Below are positions 51,771 through 60,096 of a stretch of 64,000 nt of DNA, piece by piece. The notes below the pieces were generated by a model. It saw only the letters and a list, made by a program, of their open reading frames with translations, was not told the DNA's origin and made no database searches. The DNA is from Bacillota bacterium (GTDB lineage: Bacteria > Bacillota > Clostridia > Christensenellales > SZUA-584), in NCBI GenBank assembly GCA_023410475.1, contig JAEYPS010000005.1, forward strand, positions 94,491-158,490, read 5' to 3'. How positions within the stretch are numbered: position 1 is the first letter of the stretch; each line of letters starts with the position of its first letter. The translations under genes and the position numbers were made by a program.

Positions 51771-51800
51771 AAAGTCTCAATAACACGTTATTGAGACTTT
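51771..51800 (+). repeat. terminator hairpin, right copy with T-tract
   Basis: Same 30-base hairpin as 50219-50248, followed by further T residues, giving a complete rho-independent terminator. Confidence 0.85.
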
Positions 51801-52083
51801 TTTTACATCATAATAATATGTGAAAAAATGCTTACACAAAAAACAAAAACGAGCCAAGATTACGCCCCTATTCTTAGGGGTATCAGTTTTATTGTGGCGT
51901 TGACAGAAAACAAAGCGCTTCGGAAGAATCGGGCAGCATCCTGGATCCCTAATGTTTCCGACGGTAATAGCATTGCCAGCTCTAATATATATGCCACATA
52001 AAGCTATAGGCTGTTAGGGGTGCCCGGCATCAGTTTCCGGAATATATATTGCACAACATAAATATGTATAATTAGGTGATGTT

Positions 52084-52476
52084 ATGGGTATTTACGAAAA
52101 AGCGGTCGGGCTTGTCGAGCTGATAAAAAAGAAAAGGGCTCTGCAAAGCGAGCTTGACGAGCTGGAAAACAGTATCGCCGATGCCGAAAAAGGGCTCTTG
52201 CGTATGCTTGCCGCCGAGAAACTTGATACCGTTTCGGCGGCAGGCCATGTTTTAAAGCCGGTGCTTAAATTCACGGCAAGCGCGAAGGACGAGAAGACCA
52301 TAAGAGTGATGAGGCGCAGAGGGTTCGGAGAATACGTAAAGCCGACGATACATCCCAGCACGGCTCACGCGTTTATAAGAAAGCAAACGGAACTATGCGG
52401 CGGAGAAACGCCGGCGTGGATACTTCAAAACTTCAATATAACCTTAAAAGAGACTATATCCGTGCGCAAGGAATGA
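52084..52476 (+). CDS. small protein with coiled coil, phage-like
   Basis: 130 residues with AGGTGATG upstream. The first 45 residues form a charged coiled coil (KKKRALQSELDELENSIADA). The C-terminal part (VKPTIHPSTAHAFIRK, then NITLKETISVRKE) recalls small phage-encoded proteins of unknown or DNA-binding role, from memory and unverified. It stands alone between the IS and a broken gene, so it may be a phage remnant or cargo. Confidence 0.6.
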   Translation: MGIYEKAVGLVELIKKKRALQSELDELENSIADAEKGLLRMLAAEKLDTVSAAGHVLKPVLKFTASAKDEKTIRVMRRRGFGEYVKPTIHPSTAHAFIRKQTELCGGETPAWILQNFNITLKETISVRKE

Positions 52477-52521
52477 CCGCTGCGCTGCCTTCCTCGGCGA
52501 GGGCGCATTATTGCCCAAGGC

Positions 52522-52548
52522 AAAAATAACTGGTTTCGATCAAACCAG
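52522..52548 (-). terminator. terminator of the broken zinc-ribbon gene
   Basis: Minus strand CTGGTTT and AAACCAG around five bases, followed by TTATTTTT. It overlaps the stop codon. Confidence 0.6.
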
Positions 52549-52701
52549 CCAAGAAAAGCCGCAGCTTGGGCATCTTGCAGGCTCCGTGCCCGCAAGCAGC
52601 GCGAGCAGGCCTATCGGAAAGAATATAACCGCTATTATTATCTGCCAGGCTTTAAAGCCTCCTCTGCGGGCCAGCGTTTAACATTTCGGACAACTGAGCA
52701 T
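52540..52701 (-). pseudogene. small zinc-ribbon membrane protein, interrupted by a stop codon
   Basis: A 53-codon frame with ATG at 52701 and a reasonable AAAGGCGGT upstream. It encodes MLSCPKC, then an in-frame TAA at codon 8, then a basic turn, a membrane helix (WQIIIAVIFFPIGLLALLAG) and a second zinc pair CPSCGFSW. The two halves fit one known layout, CxxC-helix-CxxC, so the TAA looks like a nonsense mutation. The rest of the 317-base gap between neighbours (52477-52539 and 52702-52793) shows nothing else. Confidence 0.55.
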
Positions 52702-52793
52702 ATTAGTACCGCCTTTAAAAAGGAATATGCTTGGATATTGGTTGTTTCATCGCTCATAGAAGTATGAACTAGAAAATGCCGCTCATCATCTTA

Positions 52794-53132
52794 TTAAATA
52801 ACAATGATTTCTCTGGAGTATATAACCACAGCTTCTGGCCCCGTATAATCCATATCTCGCAAAGATATAACTAGAAAATTTTTATTGCTCAATTTCAAAG
52901 ATATATGTTCGGAGTCTTTAAATACAATACGTGTTATTTTTTGTCCGGCGCACTCTCCTGATAGATCATTGCTAAAAGGCTCTTTTATATTATCATGATA
53001 AAAATATAAAGGATTATATATATTCATTACACCGATGTCCAGGTATATTTGCCAGTAATCGTGTATGCTTATTATGCTTTTAATTGTTGACTTTTTTAAT
53101 CTGTCCAACATATTTTTCATTTTAATTACCAT
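52794..53132 (-). CDS. small AT-rich protein, unknown
   Basis: 112 residues. It opens with a basic helix (KMKNMLDRLKKSTIKSI), followed by an all-beta-looking part with WQIYLDIG, GQKITRIVF, HISLKLSNKNFLVISL and DYTGPEAVVIYS. The style resembles small immunity-type or orphan proteins near accessory regions, but no family is recognised. The ribosome-binding site is weak, and an ATG at 53120 is an alternative start. Clearly AT-rich compared with the comM region, so probably acquired. Confidence 0.55.
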   Translation of the reverse strand: MVIKMKNMLDRLKKSTIKSIISIHDYWQIYLDIGVMNIYNPLYFYHDNIKEPFSNDLSGECAGQKITRIVFKDSEHISLKLSNKNFLVISLRDMDYTGPEAVVIYSREIIVI

Positions 53133-53159
53133 CAATAACAGTGCTGTATTGAATAACGC

Positions 53160-55301
53160 CTAGTTAGCCTTCTTTTTTCTTAATAGAATAACCGTAATCA
53201 CCGCGCCTATAAGCAGCGCCACCGCCCCGGCCGCTATGATTACCGGCCAATTATCAGTCTCATTCTTTACTTCCGGGCTGCTTGCGGGCTGCAGCGGTTC
53301 CTTGACAGGCTCCCCATTTGGAGCCACGTTATCTTCCTGCTTCGTGCCGAGCATGGCTGCAGAATCGCTCATGACGTAAAGCTTGTCGTTCCACACTGCA
53401 TAAAGCTTGCCCCCATATATCACTATGTTCTTCGGGTTTATCAAAGGCATAATCGAACCCGCCAGCGTCTCTTCCGATTTCCATTCGCCTCCGTCGCACC
53501 ACGCTGTGTCCTGATGCCCTTCGCTGTCGTACCTCAGTATCCTGTTGTTCGAAGAATCGCTGACATACAGGTTGCACGCGTCGTCGGCCGCAATGTAAAT
53601 AGTTTCGTCTTCATACGAGTCTTCTTTGACGCCGGGTATGTATATGGTGCCCTGTTCACCCCAGCTCACATCGCATGCTCCGCCCGGCGTATACCGCGAG
53701 ACGCTGTTGTCCTCTTTTTTACACACGTACAAATTGCCTCTTGGATCCGATGTCATACCGCTGAAATATTCATCTGATACAGTGCCCTCAAAGCTCCAAC
53801 CGGCATCCAGTTTGCCGTCGGCTGTGTGTCTGCTGACCGAGAGCGTTGAATCGGCTATATAGATAAAACCGTCTTTATCCGCATACATGGCGCGAACGAC
53901 TCCCTGCGTTTCTATCCCAAGTTCGCCCGCCTGTCCGCCGCTGTTTACGCGTATTACCCGGCTGCCCTGCACACCGGCATTATCCTGTCCGACATACAGC
54001 ATCCCTCCGTAAGCGGCCATGGCGGCGTCATAGCCTGTTTCCCACTCGCCCGTCATATCAAACGCCGCGGCCCAGTTTTCATCAGGCATAAGATCCGCCC
54101 CGAATTTTATGAACGACGCCGTCGCGTAACCGATTTGGGCATTTATATATATACTGCCGTCGGTATCGAACACTATATCGGTTATATTCGCCATCGTTTT
54201 TCCGTCGCGGTTTACGCTTCCCATACTGCCGCCATCGCCCCACTCGACCGCGGCGCTGCCGTCGCTGTTATATTTGCATACGAGCGCGTTTTTTTCGTCC
54301 AGCACATACAGATTGCCTTTAGTGTCGGAAGCGTAGCTGCTTATCATCAAAGCGGGTCCTCCGAGGGTAATAGTGCCGCGTTCACACCAGTCTGTTTTTA
54401 GCTTGAAAGCAGGTGAGTATTTTAATATCGAATCACCTTCGTATTTGCCGTAAAATATATTTCCTTCAGGGTCAAACGCTATCTGGCTGATCGTGTAACA
54501 CTCACATTCGTCGTCATAGTAATAAAGAGCGCACTTTTGCTTTTTCTTGAGCTTGCCGCTGGGGTCATGTTTCGATACTGTACGGTCATATCCGTTGAAA
54601 AGATATATGTTGTCGCTCCGGTCTATCCGCAGCGCGTTCGGAAACCAGACGCTGTCTTCCTCGTCATATTCAGCCTGAGGCTGTTCCATCTTAAGCGGGC
54701 GCCAGCTTTTGTCGCGCCTGCCGTCGGGCAGGAACCTGTAGACCTGCCTGTCGTAAAGAACATAGAGGTTGTCTTTGCTGTCAAGCGCTATATCGTCCTG
54801 ATAGCATATGCCCTCTTCAGACTCGGTCTCGTCGTCTAAAATCTCTTCTTCTCCGACTTTCCCTCCCATCACTCCGTCACCGTACCACGACGTATCGATT
54901 ATTCCGTCGGGGGAATAGCGTTTGATATATGTCGGGCTCCCGTCGACGCATATACGGCATTCCGCGTAGACATAGCCTTTGCTGTCAGCCGCTATTTTCA
55001 GCTGCTCAGACCACGTCTTTTCAATGTCGGCGTCGTATATTATGCCGTTATTGCCCCACGATACATCGAGCTTGCCGTCCGAGGTAAACCTCATTATCCT
55101 TGAACCGCTCATGACATACAGGTTGTCGTTTATGTCCGTGGTTATATCCGACATAGAATCTGTGTCAATGAACACGAGAGCGCTCGTACCCTCCGATGCG
55201 GGCAGCGAAACGAGCGTCCAATCGGGCGATTCTGCGTTTGCCGCCGCAGCAAAGAAGAATAATATACAAGATATCAACATTAGCGGAATAGCTCTTTTCA
55301 T
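53160..55301 (-). CDS. secreted NHL-type beta-propeller protein with C-terminal anchor
   Basis: 713 residues with AGGAG before the ATG. A signal peptide (about 1-23, ends ANA) is followed by many repeats of the type Asp-x-x-x-N-x-Y-V with KYSPDG or RYDSEG and W-G, the marks of NHL-like propeller blades over about 30-640. A polar linker and one membrane helix (about 684-706) with a KKK stop end the protein. It is exposed on the cell surface, probably for binding protein or sugar. Ligand unknown. It lies between the IS region and comM. Confidence 0.8.
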   Translation of the reverse strand: MKRAIPLMLISCILFFFAAAANAESPDWTLVSLPASEGTSALVFIDTDSMSDITTDINDNLYVMSGSRIMRFTSDGKLDVSWGNNGIIYDADIEKTWSEQLKIAADSKGYVYAECRICVDGSPTYIKRYSPDGIIDTSWYGDGVMGGKVGEEEILDDETESEEGICYQDDIALDSKDNLYVLYDRQVYRFLPDGRRDKSWRPLKMEQPQAEYDEEDSVWFPNALRIDRSDNIYLFNGYDRTVSKHDPSGKLKKKQKCALYYYDDECECYTISQIAFDPEGNIFYGKYEGDSILKYSPAFKLKTDWCERGTITLGGPALMISSYASDTKGNLYVLDEKNALVCKYNSDGSAAVEWGDGGSMGSVNRDGKTMANITDIVFDTDGSIYINAQIGYATASFIKFGADLMPDENWAAAFDMTGEWETGYDAAMAAYGGMLYVGQDNAGVQGSRVIRVNSGGQAGELGIETQGVVRAMYADKDGFIYIADSTLSVSRHTADGKLDAGWSFEGTVSDEYFSGMTSDPRGNLYVCKKEDNSVSRYTPGGACDVSWGEQGTIYIPGVKEDSYEDETIYIAADDACNLYVSDSSNNRILRYDSEGHQDTAWCDGGEWKSEETLAGSIMPLINPKNIVIYGGKLYAVWNDKLYVMSDSAAMLGTKQEDNVAPNGEPVKEPLQPASSPEVKNETDNWPVIIAAGAVALLIGAVITVILLRKKKAN

Positions 55302-55316
55302 AAACCTGCTCCTAAT

Positions 55317-56834
55317 TCATCCCCAATACTTCACGTCCGTCCGGTACTGTATCGCCTCCGCGATATGGGCCTTTTCAATATCCTGCGCGCACGCGAGGTC
55401 GGCTATAGTGCGCGACACCTTAAGAACCCTGTTTACTGCTCTCGCACTCAAGGCAAATCGGTTGTACGCCGCCTCCATAAGTTCTTTGCACTCTTTGGAG
55501 AGCGGGCAGTGCCTGTCCGTCATCTCGCCCGTGAGCTCTGCGTTGCTGTATATTCCCTCACCAGTGTAGCGGCGTCTCTGAAGCCTTCTCGCGGCGTTTA
55601 CCCTCTGCCTTATCCTGCCGGACGTCTCGCCCGTCCTCTCTCCCGTAAGCTCGCCGTACGTCACTTCCTCCATGCCTATGTGCATGTCTATCCTGTCAAG
55701 CAGCGGCCCCGATATGCGCGACAGATACCTCTTTATCTCGAGAGGCGTACAGCGGCATGCTTTTTCAGAGCTCCCGAAGTTGCCGCACGGGCAGGGGTTC
55801 ATAGAGGCTATCAGCATGACGCCCGCCGGGTATGTTACTTTCGCGTTTGCCCTCGCTATGCTTATCTGTTTGTCCTCAAGCGGCTGGCGCAGCGCCTCAA
55901 GCGCCTCTCTCTTAAACTCGGCCAGCTCGTCGAGGAAAAGCACTCCCCCGTGCGCGAGGCTCACCTCACCCGGCATCACGTTGTGCCCGCCGCCCGTCAG
56001 CGCCGCAGTCGAGAGCGTATGGTGCGGGCTTCGGAACGGGCGCGCTGCCGCAAGACCGCCTGAGCCTTGCCCGCAGACTGACTGTATCTTTGATATCTCG
56101 AGCGCCTCCTCAAACGTAAGCTCGGGCATTATGCCGGGCACGGCCCTTGCGAGCATGGTCTTACCGGAGCCGGGAGGCCCTATGAACAGTATGTTATGCC
56201 CGCCCGCCGCCGCTATCTCGAGAGCGCGCTTCGCGTGCTGCTGACCGCGCACATACGACATATCGTTTTTGCATACACCGCTTAAGTCGGGAGTATATTT
56301 TCTTGTCTCGCAGGGATATATCTTCTCTCCCCCGCCGAGGTGCGCCGCTATCTGCGACAGGCTTTGCACGGGATATACGGCAAGGCCTTCTATGTAGCTC
56401 GCTTCCTCGGCGTTTTCTTCGGATATGAACAGGCTTTTATAGCCAGCCTCTCTCGCGGATATCGCCATAGGCAGCGCCCCCGCTATGCCCCTAAGGTTAC
56501 CGTCAAGCGACAGTTCGCCGAGGAATACGCTGTCTTCGCCGGGCGGGTTTATCTGTCCGCTCGCGCACAGCAGCCCGAGCGCTATGGCAAGGTCGTATAT
56601 AGGCCCCTGTTTCTTGGTGTCCGCGGGGGCAAGGTTGATGGTTATCCTTTGCTGAGGGTAACAAAGGCCCGAGTTCTTTATCGCCGAGCGCACGCGCTCT
56701 TTAGACTCGCGCACCGCCTCGCCCGGAAGGCCGACGGTCTCATATGAGGGCATGCCCGAAGAGATGTCCGCCTCGACGAACACCGGAAAGCCGCAGAGTC
56801 CCAAAAGCCCAAAGCTTGTTATCTTTGAAAGCAC
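55317..56834 (-). CDS. comM: YifB/ComM family Mg-chelatase-like AAA ATPase
   Basis: 505 residues with an N-terminal Lon-protease-like fold (PSYETVGLPGEAVRESKERV), the Walker A GPPGSGKTMLARAVPGIMPE, Walker B LFLDELAEF, and the C-terminal MgChlI domain with CPCGNFGSSEKACRC. In Haemophilus ComM is a helicase that aids integration during transformation. Its natural partner dprA lies about 7 kb away here, cut off by accessory genes. GTG start. Confidence 0.92.
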   Translation of the reverse strand: MLSKITSFGLLGLCGFPVFVEADISSGMPSYETVGLPGEAVRESKERVRSAIKNSGLCYPQQRITINLAPADTKKQGPIYDLAIALGLLCASGQINPPGEDSVFLGELSLDGNLRGIAGALPMAISAREAGYKSLFISEENAEEASYIEGLAVYPVQSLSQIAAHLGGGEKIYPCETRKYTPDLSGVCKNDMSYVRGQQHAKRALEIAAAGGHNILFIGPPGSGKTMLARAVPGIMPELTFEEALEISKIQSVCGQGSGGLAAARPFRSPHHTLSTAALTGGGHNVMPGEVSLAHGGVLFLDELAEFKREALEALRQPLEDKQISIARANAKVTYPAGVMLIASMNPCPCGNFGSSEKACRCTPLEIKRYLSRISGPLLDRIDMHIGMEEVTYGELTGERTGETSGRIRQRVNAARRLQRRRYTGEGIYSNAELTGEMTDRHCPLSKECKELMEAAYNRFALSARAVNRVLKVSRTIADLACAQDIEKAHIAEAIQYRTDVKYWG

Positions 56835-56860
56835 CCCAAAACCTCACACAAGAATATAAT

Positions 56861-57289
56861 CTAACGCTTACCTTGTTTCCTTGGCCTTCTCCTCACGCTA
56901 TACCAGTACAGGTTATGACGGTCAAACGAATCGATTATCGTTGATAGAAGGCATATACCTCCAGATACTATAAGTATATACCTTATAATAATGTTATTTC
57001 CAAAAATAATCAATATGTCGAATGAGATTACAGCTATCGGGAATGAGATCATAAAACAGATCAATAAGAAATAGTGCCATTTTTTGATTTTATCGATAAA
57101 GCGGACATAAAAAAGCTTTTGAATAAAATTACCTTTGCTTATCTTCCACCTGCGTCTCGCAGCTTTCTTGCCTGAAACAATTTCGATATCGTCACTGAGC
57201 ATTGTACCGAAAGGCCCCAAATAGGCAACAACAAACAGAGCAGCACACGCAAGAGAAAAAAGGAAGGCTCCTACAATATTACCGATCAT
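56861..57289 (-). CDS. small membrane protein, unknown
   Basis: About 142 residues from the internal ATG (MIGNIVGAFLF); an upstream in-frame start adds 14 polar residues. An N-terminal membrane helix, an amphipathic basic middle (KKAARRRWKISKGNF), and two further hydrophobic segments (LLICFMISFPIAVISFDILI and IIIRYILIVSGGICLLS) give three membrane helices. No family recognised. It sits between comM and the GtrA-like gene and is more AT-rich than both. Confidence 0.6.
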   Translation of the reverse strand: MIGNIVGAFLFSLACAALFVVAYLGPFGTMLSDDIEIVSGKKAARRRWKISKGNFIQKLFYVRFIDKIKKWHYFLLICFMISFPIAVISFDILIIFGNNIIIRYILIVSGGICLLSTIIDSFDRHNLYWYSVRRRPRKQGKR

Positions 57290-57366
57290 CAAACAAATAC
57301 CTCTATAAGCCGATTGCCCTTTCTGCCTCAAGGTTTATGCGATTATCGGAACGATTCCTTGTTATT

Positions 57367-57837
57367 TTACTTCCCTTCGGGCGTTATAGTATTACTGTCC
57401 CTGAACACCAGCAGCTTGCTGCCCGCGAAATTGACGACGAACGAGAACACGGTCGCCATCAGTTTTGACAGCGTCGGGTCGAGAGAATAAAGGTCTATAA
57501 ATATGTGCACGGCAAGTGTGTTTACTCCCAGTGAAACGAGATTTACGAAAACGAACTTCAAAAACGGAACGGAGAAAAACCTTATCCTTGCGCCGCTTTT
57601 AAGTTTATACACGGAAAAGAAATCGAGCTTTAACTTGAACGTCCAGAAACGGTTTAAGAGATAGCTGTTTATCACACCGCACGAATACGACACGATATTC
57701 GAGGGAACGGGGTCAAACCCAATAACGGTATGGAGCAGCGTAAATATACCGAGGTCGACAAAAAAGTTAACGCCGCCGACCGCCATGAACTTTATAAAAT
57801 GCCCTATGCTCTTTTTATATTTTTTTATGAGTCGCAT
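57367..57837 (-). CDS. GtrA-like membrane protein
   Basis: 156 residues with four membrane helices. The N-terminus FIKFMAVGGVNFFVDLGIFT and NSYLLNRFWTF match the GtrA family, proposed to flip lipid-linked sugars such as polyprenyl-phosphate-glucose or mannose. It lies directly before the mannosyltransferase genes in transcription terms of the cluster, which supports a role in moving sugar donors. Confidence 0.85.
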   Translation of the reverse strand: MRLIKKYKKSIGHFIKFMAVGGVNFFVDLGIFTLLHTVIGFDPVPSNIVSYSCGVINSYLLNRFWTFKLKLDFFSVYKLKSGARIRFFSVPFLKFVFVNLVSLGVNTLAVHIFIDLYSLDPTLSKLMATVFSFVVNFAGSKLLVFRDSNTITPEGK

Positions 57838-57884
57838 ACAGACCCCTCATGCCTTCAGAAAGCCCCGGCGTTTCGGGGATACCG

Positions 57885-60047
57885 TTAATAGAACGGCCAT
57901 GTAGGCAGCCAGCGTATTACATCCGCGTAGCTGCGGGGTATAACGAAGCCCGTTGTAACCGGGTAGAACATTATAAACAACGCGAGGCATACCCCGAGGT
58001 ATATGAACACCGCCTTTTTGCCGTGGCGCGTGCGCTCGATTAAGTATTTGGCGAGTATCGCCGTCAGCAATATCAAAAACGGTATGGTCTCGAAGTAGTG
58101 ATATATAAACGTCTCGCGCGATATTATGACCCACGGCACGTACTGAGACGCCGCCGCGATGCCCAAAAAGAACGTGCGCTTGCCGAGCTTTCCTCGCCGC
58201 AGTCGTATTACCACGAGTGTTATTACCGCCCCTAAAGCGCCCCACCATACGGCGGGGTTGCCCATGGTAGACATTGATGACATGTATTCCGGATCGTAGC
58301 CCTCTCCCTGGAACAGGAACACCGGCCGAATGTTGAGGGGCCACGACCACCACTTTGACGCGAACGGATGAGGCCTGTCCGTCGTCAGCTTCGAGTGGTA
58401 ATTGAACATATATTCCTGATTGCCGAGCACTCCGTTTAAGTCGTAAGGCCTGTCATCAGTATAGAGCACGAAGGACGAATACCATATCAGCGCCCATACC
58501 GCCGCTATCGCAAGCACGCACGCGAGCACCATGAAAAGTATTCTCTTTGAGCGCGGCCTTGAGCGCTTCTCCTCTGCATCCTCGCTGTCTGAAACTTCGG
58601 CTCTCATGTCTCTAATCTTCAGTATGAACAGCAGCGCGGTGACTCCCGCCGCAGCCGCGAAGAAGAACCCGCGCAGCGCATATCCCGCAGTGTCCGCGGG
58701 CTTCGCCATATACGGAGTGTAAGCCATAACGTATATGATCACCGGCACTACTATGAAGAACAGCGCGCACCACAGCAGTGTTGCCGTCGTCTTTTTCTTG
58801 AACCCGTGCATTATGTCGGCGAAATAGCCCCGCTTTGAAGCGTCCATCGCTTCGCGCTGCTCGTCGCTGGCGAGCACGCCCTCAACAAATACATACTCGC
58901 GGTAGCGTTTGCCAATCTGTATAAACAGCAACGCAGCGAGCCCGAGCCCCGCGTAAATACAAAGCCACTTCGTCGCGGCACCGAGGCCGAACGATATCCC
59001 GCACAGAGCGAGAGGTATGAGCGAGCGCCTGAGAGGCTCACGGTTATAATTCGTCTCGGTATATTTGTACATGAAGTAGAACATCAGCAGCACGAAAAAC
59101 AGGCTGTAGCTGTCTATAGTCGCTATGCGCGTCTGCGAGAAGTGCATGAAGTCCACGGCAAAAAGAAACGTCGGTATAAACGCGAACAGCGTTCGGTTAA
59201 ACAGCCGTTTCGCGAACAGGTACATCAGCGGCAGCAGCATCACACCGAACAGCGTGCCCATAAACCTCCACCCGAACGGGTTCATACCGAATATCGATAT
59301 ACCGATACTGATGAACGTTTTGCCTAGCGGCGGATGTGTTATCTCATACGGGTGGTTATGAGTTATCGCCTCGTACGCCGTCCGTGCGTGATAGACCTCG
59401 TCGAAGTACATCTCGGTCATATAATACGTTTGCTTTGGAACATGATGCTGCTCGTCGAACATGTTTGAGACGAGACTCTCTGAGCCGGGTTCTAAGCTGT
59501 ATGCCGATCTTATGGCAACAGGCGCTCCCTCCTCGTCGCAGAAACCCATCTCGAGCATCCTCGTGCCGGGTTTGTCGACAATCACGGATATATACCTTGC
59601 CGTAAAGCTTTCCGGATATTTGAACTGCCACTCGTACATGCCTATTGCGTTGTGGTCTATCGAAAAAGGCTCTATGGTGCTTACCGGGTCGCCTTCTTCA
59701 TACTCACCGGTTTCTTTCTCTATGAGCACGGGCATATAACCTTCGCCGTCTTCCGAATAGAAAAACGAGAATGTTCCGCTGCCAAGCGATGTAAAATATC
59801 TTACGGAGTGTATAGTCTCGGGCTTCTCAAACTCTATCGTTATTTCCTCGCCCGCATTATCCATAGCAAAATACGTATCCGGTATATCGTGCGCTCCGAG
59901 ATTAGTGAAAGCTACCGCCGCGTATATCAGAGTTACGGCGAGCATGACAAGCCAGTCCCGCCTGGTCATTTTTGAGCGCTCGTCGCCCACGAAAAGCCTG
60001 CGTTTTGCGCTCTTCTGCCAGTTTTTCATCTGCTGTAAGTCTTTCAT
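57885..60047 (-). CDS. protein O-mannosyltransferase-like GT39 enzyme with extra outer domain
   Basis: 720 residues, GT-C fold. After the first membrane helix (about 30-50) the usual short loop is replaced by about 150 residues of beta-sandwich-like sequence, then the catalytic FDEVYHARTA with the acidic pair and HPPLGK. Eight or more further helices follow. Such enzymes use polyprenyl-phosphate-mannose to modify Ser or Thr on exported proteins. The inserted domain resembles discoidin/carbohydrate-binding folds by its pattern (inference). AAGGAG lies before the ATG. Confidence 0.88.
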   Translation of the reverse strand: MKDLQQMKNWQKSAKRRLFVGDERSKMTRRDWLVMLAVTLIYAAVAFTNLGAHDIPDTYFAMDNAGEEITIEFEKPETIHSVRYFTSLGSGTFSFFYSEDGEGYMPVLIEKETGEYEEGDPVSTIEPFSIDHNAIGMYEWQFKYPESFTARYISVIVDKPGTRMLEMGFCDEEGAPVAIRSAYSLEPGSESLVSNMFDEQHHVPKQTYYMTEMYFDEVYHARTAYEAITHNHPYEITHPPLGKTFISIGISIFGMNPFGWRFMGTLFGVMLLPLMYLFAKRLFNRTLFAFIPTFLFAVDFMHFSQTRIATIDSYSLFFVLLMFYFMYKYTETNYNREPLRRSLIPLALCGISFGLGAATKWLCIYAGLGLAALLFIQIGKRYREYVFVEGVLASDEQREAMDASKRGYFADIMHGFKKKTTATLLWCALFFIVVPVIIYVMAYTPYMAKPADTAGYALRGFFFAAAAGVTALLFILKIRDMRAEVSDSEDAEEKRSRPRSKRILFMVLACVLAIAAVWALIWYSSFVLYTDDRPYDLNGVLGNQEYMFNYHSKLTTDRPHPFASKWWSWPLNIRPVFLFQGEGYDPEYMSSMSTMGNPAVWWGALGAVITLVVIRLRRGKLGKRTFFLGIAAASQYVPWVIISRETFIYHYFETIPFLILLTAILAKYLIERTRHGKKAVFIYLGVCLALFIMFYPVTTGFVIPRSYADVIRWLPTWPFY

Positions 60048-60096
60048 TGCACTCCTTAAAATATCTCTGCCCGCAAGCTCTCGCTTACGGGACCGT

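Noticed and set aside
50219..51800. The 30-base palindrome as the IS terminal inverted repeat
   Set aside because: Its centre reads AC in the same direction in both copies; an inverted repeat would read GT on the right. It is a direct target duplication.
52676..52682. Selenocysteine or recoded codon in the zinc-ribbon gene
   Set aside because: The interrupting codon is TAA, while selenocysteine uses TGA; no recoding element was seen.
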